The notes below the pieces were generated by a model. That model was not told where the DNA came from. It ran no database searches and worked only from the letters and a program-made list of their open reading frames with translations. A program made the position numbers and the translations under genes. A DNA stretch of 64,000 nt, from contig NZ_JAUYQU010000189.1 in the NCBI RefSeq assembly GCF_030697065.1, positions 1 to 64,000 of the forward strand, given 5' to 3'. This stretch comes from Bradyrhizobium sp. Its GTDB lineage: Bacteria; Pseudomonadota; Alphaproteobacteria; Rhizobiales; Xanthobacteraceae. This document shows positions 27,768-36,832 of the stretch, one piece after another. Within the stretch, counting starts at the first letter, position 1, and each line of letters starts with the position of its first letter.

Positions 27768-28538
27768 TCAGCCCATGATCGAGAACCCACCATCGATCGG
27801 AATAGCGGTGCCGGTGACGAAGTCCGAGGCGCCCGACGACAGGAACACGGCGATGCCCGCGAAGTCGGCGATGCCGCCCCACCGCGCCGCCGGCGTGCGC
27901 GCCAGTACCTTGTCGTGCAGGCCGTCGATCTCGGCGCGGGCGCGCTTGGTCAGGTCGGTGTCGATCCAGCCCGGCAGGATGGCATTGGCCTGGATGTTGT
28001 CGGGGGCCCAGGCCACCGCGCAGGAGCGGGTGAACTGCACGATGCCGCCCTTGCTGGCGGCGTAGGCCGGCGCGAAGCTGGTGCCGAAGATCGACAGCAT
28101 CGAGCCGATATTGATGATCTTGCCGCCGCCGGCCGCCTTCATCGCGGGCTGGGCTGCCTTCGAGCACAGGAACGCGCTCGTGAGGTTCGTCTTGATGACG
28201 CTGTCCCATTCCTCGAGTTCGAGCGCGTGCGGGGGCTTGCGGATGTTGATGCCGGCATTGTTGACGAGAATGTCGATGCGGCCGAGCTCCTTCGCGACAC
28301 GCTCGACCATCGCCGCGACAGCGGCCTTGTCGGTGACGTCGGCGGTGACGGCGATCGCCTTGACGCCCAATGCGCTGAGCTCGGCAGCCGCGGCCGTCGA
28401 TTTCGCTTCGTTGCGGCCGACCACCGCGACGTCGGCGCCGGCTTCCGCCAGCCCCCGCGCCATGCCGAGCCCGATGCCGCCATTGCCGCCGGTGACGATA
28501 GCCACCTTGCCGGAGAGATCGAACAGTTTGTTTGCCAT
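27768..28538 (-). CDS. SDR family oxidoreductase
   Basis: A 256-residue classical short-chain dehydrogenase/reductase, cytoplasmic and NAD(P)-dependent. The cofactor motif is TGGNGGIGLG near residue 16, the NNAGIN motif near 90, and the catalytic Tyr-x-x-x-Lys is in YAASKGG near 155-161. The C-terminus ends with the usual IPIDGGFSIMG. Overall it resembles the 2-deoxy-D-gluconate 3-dehydrogenase (KduD)/gluconate 5-dehydrogenase group, but the substrate is not certain. ATG 28538 places the Rossmann motif at the usual distance. It is convergent with the FAD monooxygenase. Confidence 0.9.
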   Translation of the reverse strand: MANKLFDLSGKVAIVTGGNGGIGLGMARGLAEAGADVAVVGRNEAKSTAAAAELSALGVKAIAVTADVTDKAAVAAMVERVAKELGRIDILVNNAGINIRKPPHALELEEWDSVIKTNLTSAFLCSKAAQPAMKAAGGGKIINIGSMLSIFGTSFAPAYAASKGGIVQFTRSCAVAWAPDNIQANAILPGWIDTDLTKRARAEIDGLHDKVLARTPAARWGGIADFAGIAVFLSSGASDFVTGTAIPIDGGFSIMG

Positions 28539-28561
28539 GTGTTGTCCTTGCGATTGAATCG

Positions 28562-28659
28562 GTAGGGTGGGCAAAGGCGCTCTTGCGCCGTGCCCACCAG
28601 CTTCAATCATCAGCGCAGCGGTGGGCGCGGCGCGAAGGGCGCGCCTTTGCCCACCCTAC
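28562..28659. repeat. Intergenic palindromic repeat, family A (copy 2)
   Basis: The ends GTAGGGTGGGCAAAGGCGC (28562-28580) and its exact reverse complement (28641-28659) form a 19-bp inverted repeat, with further GTGCCCACC/GGTGGGCGC pairing inside. It lies just upstream of the SDR start and just beyond the stop of the small membrane protein. Confidence 0.8.
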
Positions 28660-28663
28660 GGAG

Positions 28664-28849
28664 TCAGCGCTTACCGCGCCAGATCAGGATCAGCCCGAGC
28701 CCGGCCAGCGCCGCGCCGTACCAGGCCCACTGGGTCTGCTGGATCATGAAGCTCGATGCCGGCCAGGCGATCACGCCTGTGCCCTGGCCGATCCACAGCA
28801 ACCCCATGGCGAGCGCGAGGAAGCCGATGAGTGAAAGCCCTCTGCGCAT
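28664..28849 (-). CDS. Small two-helix membrane protein
   Basis: A 61-residue protein with two hydrophobic helices (about residues 5-22 and 40-57) separated by a short Gln/Trp-rich loop, and a basic C-terminus (WRGKR). The Arg-Arg near the start and Arg-Gly-Lys-Arg at the end suggest both termini in the cytoplasm. I do not recognise a characterised family; similar tiny membrane proteins are common in Bradyrhizobium genomes. Composition and position between a repeat and a terminator support a real gene. Confidence 0.65.
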   Translation of the reverse strand: MRRGLSLIGFLALAMGLLWIGQGTGVIAWPASSFMIQQTQWAWYGAALAGLGLILIWRGKR

Positions 28850-28970
28850 GGGTTATGCCTTCCGGTGGTCGCGGGATCTCGCGCTGCGGCCAGAGTGCAG
28901 TGCCTGCACACGCAGGACAAGGGGCGGGCGACGACTTGATCATTCGCCAAGGCTCGATTCGCCAAGGCAC

Positions 28971-29001
28971 AAAAAAGCCCCGGCATTTTTGCCGGGGCTT
29001 T
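28971..29001 (-). terminator. Rho-independent terminator of the omp gene at 29025
   Basis: Read on the minus strand: stem AAAGCCCCGGC / GCCGGGGCTTT with a six-base loop, followed by T residues. It starts 24 bases after the omp stop codon. An almost identical hairpin follows the second omp gene (63025-63053). Confidence 0.85.
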
Positions 29002-29024
29002 CGAGTTGGTCAGTTCGGGAGAAA

Positions 29025-29860
29025 TCAGTACTTGGCGACGACCGGGCCGCCCCAGTTGAAGCGGTAGACCAGCTCGGTGGTCGCCTTCTGCTCGTAGACG
29101 CGGCTCGTCTGGGTCAAGACACCGCCAAGGCCACAACCGGCGGCCGGGGCCGAACAGGTCAGGGTGTGGGTCTTGTTGCCGAAGTCAGAGAAACGAACTT
29201 CGTTCTTCCAGAACAGTCCGGGAAGCTGGCTGACAGCGTATTCCGTGCCGCCACCGAGGAACCAACCGTCGCGGGTGTGGCTTCCGAGCGAAATTGAAGT
29301 CAAGAGCGGCGCGGCGGGATTATTGGTATTGAGGAAGGTGCTGCCCTCAAAATGAGCCTGAGTGTAACCGCCGTTAAAGTAGGTCAAAAGCCCGGGAAGG
29401 GCTACGAAACCGATGCGACCGCCAACGGCCCAGGAATAGTCATTTCGGAACGAGCCGGTGATATTGGAAGCAGCGATTTGACCAGCGGGTACGCCAAGGT
29501 GTTGACGCTGTACTGGCCACTGATGTTGGACCAGTCGGCGTCCGCGAACACGCCAAAAACCCAGTTTCCGTAAGGTCCAGCGAACTGATAGTCGTAACCG
29601 ATGCCGACCTTACCCAGCCAACCCTTGCCACCCGCGTCCTGACCAGTGCTGATCTGTGCAAACGGCGCGAAAAAATCGTATTCGGAGTGCTGGTACTGCG
29701 CCATGCCGTAACCGAAACCGCCCGAAATCCAGAAGCCGGTCCAGGACGGAGCATAGGCAACCGGAGCAGCCCTCATCGGCGCTTTGGCGGCCATGTCGGC
29801 GGCGAGAGCCGGGGCGGTGAAGGCCGCGATCGCTGTCAGTGCGACAACCAGTCTTTTCAT
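29025..29860 (-). pseudogene. Outer-membrane beta-barrel protein (Omp25/31 type), frameshifted
   Basis: The sequence encodes a secreted porin-like beta-barrel: Sec signal peptide MKRLVVALTAIAAFTAPALA, then the AADMAAKAP and PSWTGFWISGGFGYG blocks typical of rhizobial Omp25/31 proteins. The first frame (start ATG 29860) is correct to about GQYSVNT. It then reads nonsense to a stop at 29402, while the second frame continues the barrel with GQIAASNITGSFRNDYSWAVG, LTYFNGGYTQAHFEG and the conserved C-terminal YRFNWGGPVVAKY. The switch lies around 29485-29505 and fits loss of one base. All parts of the gene and its terminator are otherwise intact, so this is a recent lesion or a sequence error. Confidence 0.85.
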
Positions 29861-30077
29861 GTTAGTCCCCAGTAAAAAGCGGTCGAAGCCTGACCAGCGC
29901 CAATTTCCAATTCGAAGGAATCTCAAACCGTCCTGCAAACTATAGCCGGTTCCGCGCAAAATGCTGTTGCGGGGGGAACACACTCGCCGGAAAACGAAAA
30001 AGGGGGAAAAAACCCATAAAGGCGGCGAATTCGCCGCGCCGGGGCGGAATCCGGCGGTTTTCGGCGCTGCCGGGGCG

Positions 30078-32132
30078 CTAAACGTCCAGCAAATCCTCGC
30101 TGGCGAATTCGGCCTTGTCGGAAATGAAGGCGAAGCGGGCCTCGGCTTTGGTGCCCATCAGGCGCTCGACCGAATCGGCGGTGCCCTCGCGGTCTTCGGT
30201 CAGCAGCACCACGCGCAGCAGGGTGCGCTTGGCCGGGTCCATGGTGGTTTCCTTCAGCTGCGCCGGCATCATTTCGCCGAGCCCCTTGAAGCGGCCGACA
30301 TCGACCTTGGCGTTGGCGTTGAATTCGCTCTTCAGGAGCTGGTCCTTGTGGGCGTCGTCGCGGGCGTAGATCGTCTTGGCGCCATGGGTCAGCCGATAGA
30401 GCGGCGGCACCGCGAGATAGAGATGGCCCTGGTCGATCAGGGGCTGCATCGTCCGGTAGAAGAAGGTGATCAGGAGCGACGCGATATGCGCGCCGTCGAC
30501 GTCGGCATCGGTCATGATGATGATGCGGGAATAGCGCAGGTCCTCTTCGCGGTATTGCGGGCCGGTGCCGCAGCCGATCGCCTGCATCAGATCGGCCAGC
30601 TGGGCGTTGGCGGTCAGCTTGTCCTTGGTCGCGGAGGCGACGTTGAGGATTTTTCCGCGCAGGGGGAGAATGGCCTGGGTCTTGCGGTCGCGCGCCTGCT
30701 TGGCGCTGCCGCCCGCCGAGTCGCCTTCGACGATGAAAAGTTCGGAGCCTTCCTGGGCGCTGTTGGAGCAGTCGGCGAGTTTTCCGGGGAGGCGGGCCTT
30801 CTTGGTCGCGGTCTTGCGCGAGATTTCCTTCTCGGCGCGGCGGCGCAGCCGCTCGTCGGCGCGCTCGACGACGAAGTCCAGCAGCTTGTTGGCCTGCAGG
30901 GGATTGCCCGACAGCCAGTGGTCGAACGGATCCTTGATGGCCTGTTCGACGATGCGCTGGGCTTCCGCGGTGGCGAGGCGGTCCTTGGTCTGGCCCTGGA
31001 ATTCGGGCTCGCGCACGAACACCGAGAGCATGACGGCGGCGCCCACCATGACGTCTTCTGAGACGATGGAAGCGGCGCGCTTGCCCTGGCCGACGCGCTC
31101 GGCGTGATCCTTGAGGCCGCGCAGCATCGCGCTGCGCATGCCGGATTCGTGGGTGCCGCCGTCCTGCGTCGGCACCGTGTTGCAATAGGACGACAGGAAG
31201 CCGTCCGCGTCCGCGGTCCAGGCCACCGCCCATTCGCAGGCGCCGTGGGCGCCGACCCGGCCGGATTTGCCGGAGAAGATGTCCGGATGCACCAGGGTGT
31301 CGGCGTGAACGGCCGCGGCCAGATAATCCTTCAGGCCGCCGGCGAAATGAAAGCTGTCCTCGGCCGGCACGTCGTCGATGCCCTTCAGCAAGGACGGGTC
31401 GCAGCGCCAGCGGATTTCGACGCCGCCGAACAGATAGGCCTTGGAGCGGGCCATCTTGAACAGCCGCTGCGGCTTGAAGGCGGCCTTGGCACCGAAAATG
31501 TCGGTGTCGGGCTTGAAGCGGATCCGGGTGCCGCGGCGGTTGTTGATCTTGCCGAGGTCTTCGAGCTTGCCCTTGGGATGGCCGCGCTCGAACGACATGC
31601 GGTAGAGCTTCTGGCTGCGGGCGACCTCGACCTCCAGCCGCGACGACAGGGCATTGACCACGGACACGCCGACGCCGTGCAGCCCGCCCGAGGTCTCATA
31701 GACCTTGGAGTCGAATTTGCCGCCGGAATGCAGCGTGCACATGATGACTTCAAGTGCGGATTTCTTCGGGAATTTCGGATGCGGGTCGACCGGAATGCCG
31801 CGGCCATTGTCCGACACGGTCAAGAAGCCGTCGGCGCCGAGTTCGACCTCGATGAAGGTGGCGTGGCCCGCCAGCGCCTCATCCATCGAATTGTCGATGA
31901 CTTCGGCGAACAAATGATGCAGCGCCTTCTCGTCGGTGCCGCCGATATACATGCCGGGCCGGCGCCGCACCGGCTCCAGGCCTTCGAGCACCTCGATGTC
32001 GGCCGCGGTATAGCCGGCCTCGGCGCTGGTGGCGCGCGCAGCGACCTTGAGGGGCGCGCGCCCCTTCGGTTCGGCGGCCCCGAACAGGTCGTCGGACTTC
32101 GATTTTGCAGCGAATTTCAATGATTTGGCCAT
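30078..32132 (-). CDS. parE: DNA topoisomerase IV subunit B
   Basis: The 684-residue ATPase subunit of topoisomerase IV, which with ParC decatenates daughter chromosomes. The GHKL ATPase domain has EVIDNSMDEALAGHA, SDNGRGIPVDPHPK and TSGGLHGVGVSVVNALS. The TOPRIM domain shows FIVEGDSAGGSAKQ and IIMTDADVDGAHI, with PLRGKILNV between. The late DPAKRTLLRV block completes the family pattern. It is told from GyrB by its length and the absence of the GyrB insert. An Ala/Lys-rich N-terminal stretch of ~40 residues precedes the conserved start (YTAADIEVLEGLEPVRRRPGMY). parC is not in the window. Confidence 0.95.
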   Translation of the reverse strand: MAKSLKFAAKSKSDDLFGAAEPKGRAPLKVAARATSAEAGYTAADIEVLEGLEPVRRRPGMYIGGTDEKALHHLFAEVIDNSMDEALAGHATFIEVELGADGFLTVSDNGRGIPVDPHPKFPKKSALEVIMCTLHSGGKFDSKVYETSGGLHGVGVSVVNALSSRLEVEVARSQKLYRMSFERGHPKGKLEDLGKINNRRGTRIRFKPDTDIFGAKAAFKPQRLFKMARSKAYLFGGVEIRWRCDPSLLKGIDDVPAEDSFHFAGGLKDYLAAAVHADTLVHPDIFSGKSGRVGAHGACEWAVAWTADADGFLSSYCNTVPTQDGGTHESGMRSAMLRGLKDHAERVGQGKRAASIVSEDVMVGAAVMLSVFVREPEFQGQTKDRLATAEAQRIVEQAIKDPFDHWLSGNPLQANKLLDFVVERADERLRRRAEKEISRKTATKKARLPGKLADCSNSAQEGSELFIVEGDSAGGSAKQARDRKTQAILPLRGKILNVASATKDKLTANAQLADLMQAIGCGTGPQYREEDLRYSRIIIMTDADVDGAHIASLLITFFYRTMQPLIDQGHLYLAVPPLYRLTHGAKTIYARDDAHKDQLLKSEFNANAKVDVGRFKGLGEMMPAQLKETTMDPAKRTLLRVVLLTEDREGTADSVERLMGTKAEARFAFISDKAEFASEDLLDV

Positions 32133-32414
32133 AGCTTTTCATGTGTTGCGCGCGCCCGCGGCGCAGCGAATCGGTCACCTGACTATGCCATGGATGAGCT
32201 TAAAAAGTGACGGCGCGGCGGCGGTCGAAAGCGTGCCGCCGTGCGCCGCGACGATGGAACCAGGACCTTTTGGCCCGGACCGCCATTCACGCGCGGTCTC
32301 CGCCTTTGTGACTTGATGTCGCGCAAGGGGGGGGTCTAGCTGTCCTTGCATTGCAGTCGCAGAAAGGTTCAATGCCGCTCGAACAGGCAGGCTGCCGGGG
32401 AAGGCTCTCTAAGC

Positions 32415-32945
32415 ATGGAAGATTTTGCGCGCGCTCTGGTAGACTTCGTGCGCGACCATCAGGCTTGGGCAGCCCCCGTCGTTTTCGTGCTGGCATTCGC
32501 CGAGTCGCTCGCCTTCCTGTCGCTGCTGGTCCCTGCCTGGGGAGCGCTGGTCGCCATCGGCGCGCTGATCGGCGTCAGCGGCATCAGTTTCTGGCCGGTC
32601 TGGCTGGCCGGCGCGGTGGGCGCCGCCCTTGGCGATTGGGTCTCCTATTGGTTCGGCTTCAAATACAAGGAACACGTCGCCGAGATGTGGCCGCTGTCGC
32701 GCTACCCGGAGATACTACCTCGGGGCGAAGCTTTTGTGAAAGACTGGGGGGTGCCAAGCATTTTCATCGGTCGTTTCTTCGGACCGTTGCGGGCCTCGGT
32801 GCCGCTCGCCGCGGGCATCTTCGAGATGCCGTATTGGCGGTTTCAGATCGCGAATTTTTCCTCCGCGCTGGTCTGGTCGGCGGTGCTGCTGCTGTTTGGC
32901 GACGTGATGGCGCATATCGCCGCATGGCTTTGGCGGACTGTCTGA
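32415..32945 (+). CDS. DedA family membrane protein
   Basis: A 176-residue inner-membrane protein of the DedA (SNARE-associated/VTT) superfamily, whose members act in lipid scrambling or undecaprenyl-phosphate recycling and in membrane-potential homeostasis. Visible: an amphipathic re-entrant segment with FAESLAFLSLLVPAW, and the conserved G-x-x-x-G region GAVGAALGDWVSYWFG. The FIGRFFGPLRASVPLAAG motif (the R-x-x-P...R block of the family) and a final transmembrane helix complete the pattern. It is shorter than the ~200-residue norm but keeps all core parts. ATG 32415 is used; it is divergent from parE. Confidence 0.9.
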   Translation: MEDFARALVDFVRDHQAWAAPVVFVLAFAESLAFLSLLVPAWGALVAIGALIGVSGISFWPVWLAGAVGAALGDWVSYWFGFKYKEHVAEMWPLSRYPEILPRGEAFVKDWGVPSIFIGRFFGPLRASVPLAAGIFEMPYWRFQIANFSSALVWSAVLLLFGDVMAHIAAWLWRTV

Positions 32946-33141
32946 GTTCTACCACAGTCGGCCGGAATAAGCCGCGGGCATGGGTGTTAGCCCGTTGGGT
33001 GCCGAGCGTTGAACCCGCGCCGGTGTCATCGCATTGCATTTAGTACGCTGGTAGGAGTCGGCCCGACACCATGACTGCAAACTGGGCCGAGAAACCGGGA
33101 AATCCGGCACGTCATCGAGCAAGCCACAGGGAGACATCACG

Positions 33142-34131
33142 ATGGAACTGACACGACGTCACGCACTTGCCGGAGCCGCGGCGCTCGCCGCCACGCCGCT
33201 GCTGCCGACTATATCCGCCAAGGCCGCCGCGCCCGTGGCCGACAAGCAGGCACCCAGTTTCTATCGCTACAAGGTCGGCGACGCCCAGGTGAACGTCATC
33301 TCCGATGGCATCAACAATTTTGCGCTCGGCGACACCTTCGTGCTCAACGCGAAAAAGGACGAAGTCAATGCCGCGCTCGAAAAGGCGTTCATGCCGAAAG
33401 ACAGGATGAGCATCCAGTTCGCGCCGCTGGTCATCAATACCGGCGGCAAACTGGTGGTCGTCGACACCGGCAACGGTCCCGCCGCCTTCGCGTCGAGCAA
33501 GGGCAATGTCGGGCAATTCGCCAGCAACATGGCTGCCGCCGGGCTCGATCCCAAAGCCGTCGATATCGTGGTCATCTCGCATTTTCACGGCGACCACATC
33601 AACGGCCTGCTGACGGCGGACAATGTGCTGGCCTTCCCGAATGCCGAAGTGCTGGTGCCGGCCGCCGAGTGGAAGTATTTCATGGACGACGGCGAAATGG
33701 CCAAGCAGAGCACCGATCGCATGAAGGGCGTGTTCGCGAATGCCCGCCGCGTTTTCGACGCGGGACTGAAGAAGAAGGTGACGCCCTATGAAGCCGGCAA
33801 GGATGTCGCGCCGGGGCTGCAGGCGGTCGCCACGCTGGGCCACACGCCGGGACATACGTCGTTCATTCTCGCGTCCGGCTCCGACAAGGTGTTCATCCAG
33901 TCCGATGTGACCAACCTCCCGGCGCTGTTCGTGGCCAATCCCGGCTGGCACCTGATGTTCGACCAGGATCCGGCGATGGCGGAAGCCACCCGCCGCAAGG
34001 TCTATGACATGCTGGTGGCCGACAAGATGCGGGTCCAGGGCTTCCATTATCCGTTCCCGGCCAATGGCTATGTCGCGAAGGATGGCAACGGCTACCGGCT
34101 GGTGCCGGCGCCGTGGAGCCCGGTGATCTGA
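33142..34131 (+). CDS. MBL-fold metallohydrolase with Tat signal
   Basis: A 329-residue metallo-beta-lactamase-fold hydrolase exported by the Tat route. The signal is TRRHALAGAAALAATPLLP, with the twin Arg at residues 5-6 and an Ala-x-Ala cleavage near SAKAAA. The zinc motif HxHxDH is intact: His147, His149, Asp151 and His152 in SHFHGDHING. A further ligand His lies in GHTPGHTSF and a late Asp in SDVTNLP. The periplasmic location and two-metal site suggest a lactonase, quorum-quenching or other ester hydrolase, but the substrate cannot be assigned. Confidence 0.9.
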   Translation: MELTRRHALAGAAALAATPLLPTISAKAAAPVADKQAPSFYRYKVGDAQVNVISDGINNFALGDTFVLNAKKDEVNAALEKAFMPKDRMSIQFAPLVINTGGKLVVVDTGNGPAAFASSKGNVGQFASNMAAAGLDPKAVDIVVISHFHGDHINGLLTADNVLAFPNAEVLVPAAEWKYFMDDGEMAKQSTDRMKGVFANARRVFDAGLKKKVTPYEAGKDVAPGLQAVATLGHTPGHTSFILASGSDKVFIQSDVTNLPALFVANPGWHLMFDQDPAMAEATRRKVYDMLVADKMRVQGFHYPFPANGYVAKDGNGYRLVPAPWSPVI

Positions 34132-34447
34132 CGCCTGCGGTCATTATGGGGCGCGCCAGCGCGCCCCCGGAATTTCGAACGACGACCTCCGGATTCCGGG
34201 TCTGCGGCCTTGCCGCATCCCGGAATGACCGCTGGATATCTTGACGACAGCGCACGCGGGCCTTATAGCCCGCGGCCATGATCAACGCCGTGACCAAGTC
34301 GATCGCTCGCCGCCGCCGCACCTCTGCGGTATGGGCGGACGTCTGCGTTTGAGATTGTCGCTCCTGCCGCCGGATCCGGTCCGCGGCATTTCCTTTCCTG
34401 CAGCGTGATCTGACCCCGGCGGCCCCACCATCCAGCCGGAGGTCGAG
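34132..34447. other. Intergenic region upstream of paiB-argC
   Basis: These 316 bases hold a degenerate family E repeat (about 34139-34229) and then the upstream region of the PaiB-like gene. A GGAGGTCGAG ribosome-binding site ends just before ATG 34448. No other gene or RNA structure was recognised. Confidence 0.5.
34139..34229. repeat. Intergenic palindromic repeat, family E (copy 2, degenerate)
   Basis: It begins with GTCATTATGGGGCGCGCC and ends with CATCCCGGAATGAC; the central CCCGGAATTTCG and CTCCGGATTCCGGGT arms are diverged from the perfect palindrome of the other copies. Confidence 0.55.
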
Positions 34448-35134
34448 ATGTATACGCCACCGATGTTCAAGCCCGATCGCGCCGCCAGCCTCGCGTTTGC
34501 GCAAGCGCGTGGATTCGGCACGGTCTGCGCCTGGGACGGCAACAAGCCGGTCGCGTCCGCGTTGCCGTTTTGCCTCGATTATGCCGACGATGGCACGCCC
34601 TGCGCGGTGTTTCACGTCGCGCGTCACAATGCGCTGGCAGGACTTGCCGACGGGACCTCGTCCTGGCTGATGGCCGTCAACGGCGCCGACGCCTATGTGT
34701 CGCCCGACTGGTATGCCTCGCCGGACCAGGTCCCGACCTGGCTGTATCAGGCAGTGCATCTCACCGGCACGGTACGACGGCAGTCCGACGACGAACTCGG
34801 CATTCATCTCGACGCGTTGAGCGGTAAGTTCGAAGCCTGGCTGGCGCCGAAGCCGCCTTGGCTGTCGTCGAAAATGGCGGCAGGGCGACTGGATGCGATG
34901 AAAAAAGCCATCGTGGGCCTGGTCATGACGGTCGAGTCGGTCGAGGGCAGCTTCAAGCTCAACCAGCACAAATCCGATGTCGACTTCGTCGCCATTGCGA
35001 CCGCGCTCGCCGGGCAGGAAGAGGCGGCGGCAACGGTTCTGGCCCGCGAAATGCGCGGGGTACGTCCGCAATTGTTCGAGAGCCAGGCGACACAATTGGG
35101 TGCTAAGACGACGCCAGAAGGAGCGATGCGATGA
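34448..35134 (+). CDS. PaiB-like FMN-binding protein
   Basis: A 228-residue protein of the PaiB family, named for a Bacillus transcriptional regulator of sporulation and protease genes but carrying a flavin-reductase-like split-barrel fold. Diagnostic parts: the start MYTPPMFKPD, FGTVCAWDGNKPVASALPF, the HVARHNAL segment (HxARxN), and YVSPDWYASPDQVPTWLYQAVHLTG with the conserved tryptophans. It overlaps argC by four bases (ATGA). That coupling suggests co-translation but does not by itself indicate a role in arginine synthesis. Confidence 0.9.
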   Translation: MYTPPMFKPDRAASLAFAQARGFGTVCAWDGNKPVASALPFCLDYADDGTPCAVFHVARHNALAGLADGTSSWLMAVNGADAYVSPDWYASPDQVPTWLYQAVHLTGTVRRQSDDELGIHLDALSGKFEAWLAPKPPWLSSKMAAGRLDAMKKAIVGLVMTVESVEGSFKLNQHKSDVDFVAIATALAGQEEAAATVLAREMRGVRPQLFESQATQLGAKTTPEGAMR

Positions 35135-36177
35135 GCACGAAGAAGATCGGTATTCTCGGTGCGTCCGGCTACACCGGCGCCGACGCGGTGCGTCTGCTGG
35201 CGCGGCATCCAAATGTAGAAATCACCGCGCTGACCGCCAATACCCATGCCGGCAAGGCGATGGAGGAGGTGTTCCCCCATTTCTTCATGCTGGACCTACC
35301 GAAACTGGTGGAGTGGGAAAAGGTCGACTGGAGCGGCCTCGACGCAGTCCTGTGCGGGCTGCCGCACGGCACCACGCAGGAAATCATCGCGGCGGTGCTG
35401 GCGGCCAATCCCGCCATCAAGGTTCTCGACATGTCGGCGGATTTCCGCCTGCGCGACATGAATACCTATGCGCAATGGTACGGCCACGAGCACCGCGCGC
35501 CGAAGCTGCAGGGCGAGGCGGTCTATGGCCTCACCGAATTCTACCGCGACAAGATCGCCGCGGCGCGGCTGGTCGCCTGTCCCGGCTGCTATCCCACCGC
35601 GGCGCTGCTGGCGCTGGTCCCGCTCGCGAAAGCCAGACTGATCGACGTCGACGACATCGTCATCGATGCCAAGTCCGGCGTCACCGGCGCCGGCCGCGGG
35701 CTGAAGCAGAATACGCTGTTCAGCGAAACCGGCGAGGGGCTTTCGCCCTATTCGATCGGGACGCACCGGCACGCCCCCGAGATCGAGCAGGAGATAGGTG
35801 CCGCGGCGGGCGCGGCCGTGACGGTCAACTTCACGCCGCACCTCATTCCGATGAGCCGGGGCGAACTCTGCACCTCCTACGTCAAGCTCGACGGCGCCAG
35901 CGCGGACGATCTGCGCGCCGCGCTGGCCGCGGCCTATAAGGACGAGCCGTTCGTGCATGTGGCGAAAAAGGGCGTACTGCCGCAGACCCAGAACGTGCGC
36001 GGTTCGAACTATGTGCAGATCGGCGTGTTCGCCGACCGCATCAAGAACCGCGCGATCGTCATTTCGGTGCTCGACAATCTGGTCAAGGGTTCGGCAGGGC
36101 AGGCGATCCAGAACATGAACCTGATGTTCGGGCTCCCGGAAGCCGCCGGCCTGGAGCAGATCCCACTGTTTCCGTAG
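35131..36177 (+). CDS. argC: N-acetyl-gamma-glutamyl-phosphate reductase
   Basis: A 348-residue NADPH-dependent enzyme of arginine biosynthesis, reducing N-acetyl-glutamyl 5-phosphate to the semialdehyde. The N-terminal Rossmann motif is ILGASGYTGADAVRLL, and the catalytic cysteine is Cys153 in VACPGCYPTAAL. Other family blocks are MSADFRLRD, YGLTEFYRDKI, SGVTGAGRGLK and the C-terminal NLVKGSAGQAIQNMNLMFG. It ends at a TAG stop exactly where the family normally ends (LFP), which is useful evidence that TAG is a normal stop codon in this genome. It overlaps the upstream PaiB-like gene. Confidence 0.97.
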   Translation: MSTKKIGILGASGYTGADAVRLLARHPNVEITALTANTHAGKAMEEVFPHFFMLDLPKLVEWEKVDWSGLDAVLCGLPHGTTQEIIAAVLAANPAIKVLDMSADFRLRDMNTYAQWYGHEHRAPKLQGEAVYGLTEFYRDKIAAARLVACPGCYPTAALLALVPLAKARLIDVDDIVIDAKSGVTGAGRGLKQNTLFSETGEGLSPYSIGTHRHAPEIEQEIGAAAGAAVTVNFTPHLIPMSRGELCTSYVKLDGASADDLRAALAAAYKDEPFVHVAKKGVLPQTQNVRGSNYVQIGVFADRIKNRAIVISVLDNLVKGSAGQAIQNMNLMFGLPEAAGLEQIPLFP

Positions 36178-36189
36178 CGAGGAGCCGCC

Positions 36190-36780
36190 GTGGATGAAGC
36201 CACGCTTCAGTTCTACCGCAGCAACGCGCAGGCCTATGCCGCGCGCGAGATCGCCAGGCATGCCCGGCTGACCCGCTTTCTCGCGGTGCTGCCATCAGGG
36301 GCGAGCGTTCTGGAACTCGGATGCGGCGCCGGCGCCGATTCCGAGCAGATGCTGGCGGCGGGATTCGATGTCCGGCCCACCGACGGGTCGCCGGAACTGG
36401 CTGCAGAGGCTTCGCGCCGCCTCGGCCGCCCGGTGGAGACGCTGCTGTTCCATGACCTCGACGAGGTCGAGGCCTATGACGGCGTCTGGGCCAATGCCTG
36501 CCTGCTGCACGTCCCGAGACCGGAACTGGCGCAGGTGCTCACGCTGATCCGGCGCGCGCTGAAGCCCGGCGGGCACTTCTACGCGAGCTTCAAGGCCGGC
36601 GAGCAAGACGGGCGGGATTCGCTCAATCGCTACTACAATTATCCGTCGCCGGAATGGCTGCGCGATACCTATGCCAGCGCGGGCAGCTGGAGTTCATTGG
36701 CGATCGAGAAGGGCGAAGTCAGGGGTTTCGACGGCGAATGGGCCGAGATGCTGTTCGTGGTGGCCCGGAAAAATCTCTGA
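36190..36780 (+). CDS. Class I SAM-dependent methyltransferase
   Basis: A 196-residue methyltransferase with the seven-strand Rossmann fold. Motif I is VLELGCGAGADSEQMLAAG near residue 39, the acidic loop DVRPTDGSPEL follows, and motif II/III is AYDGVWANACLLHVPRPEL. Methyl acceptor unknown. It starts with GTG at 36190, preceded by a GAGGAG site seven bases away; an ATG four bases on is out of frame. It follows argC by 12 bases in the same direction and is probably co-transcribed with it. Confidence 0.88.
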   Translation: MDEATLQFYRSNAQAYAAREIARHARLTRFLAVLPSGASVLELGCGAGADSEQMLAAGFDVRPTDGSPELAAEASRRLGRPVETLLFHDLDEVEAYDGVWANACLLHVPRPELAQVLTLIRRALKPGGHFYASFKAGEQDGRDSLNRYYNYPSPEWLRDTYASAGSWSSLAIEKGEVRGFDGEWAEMLFVVARKNL

Positions 36781-36832
36781 GTCCGTCCGCGGACGCGGCG
36801 CAGCGTACGCTGCACCGCATCCGGGAAAAGAC

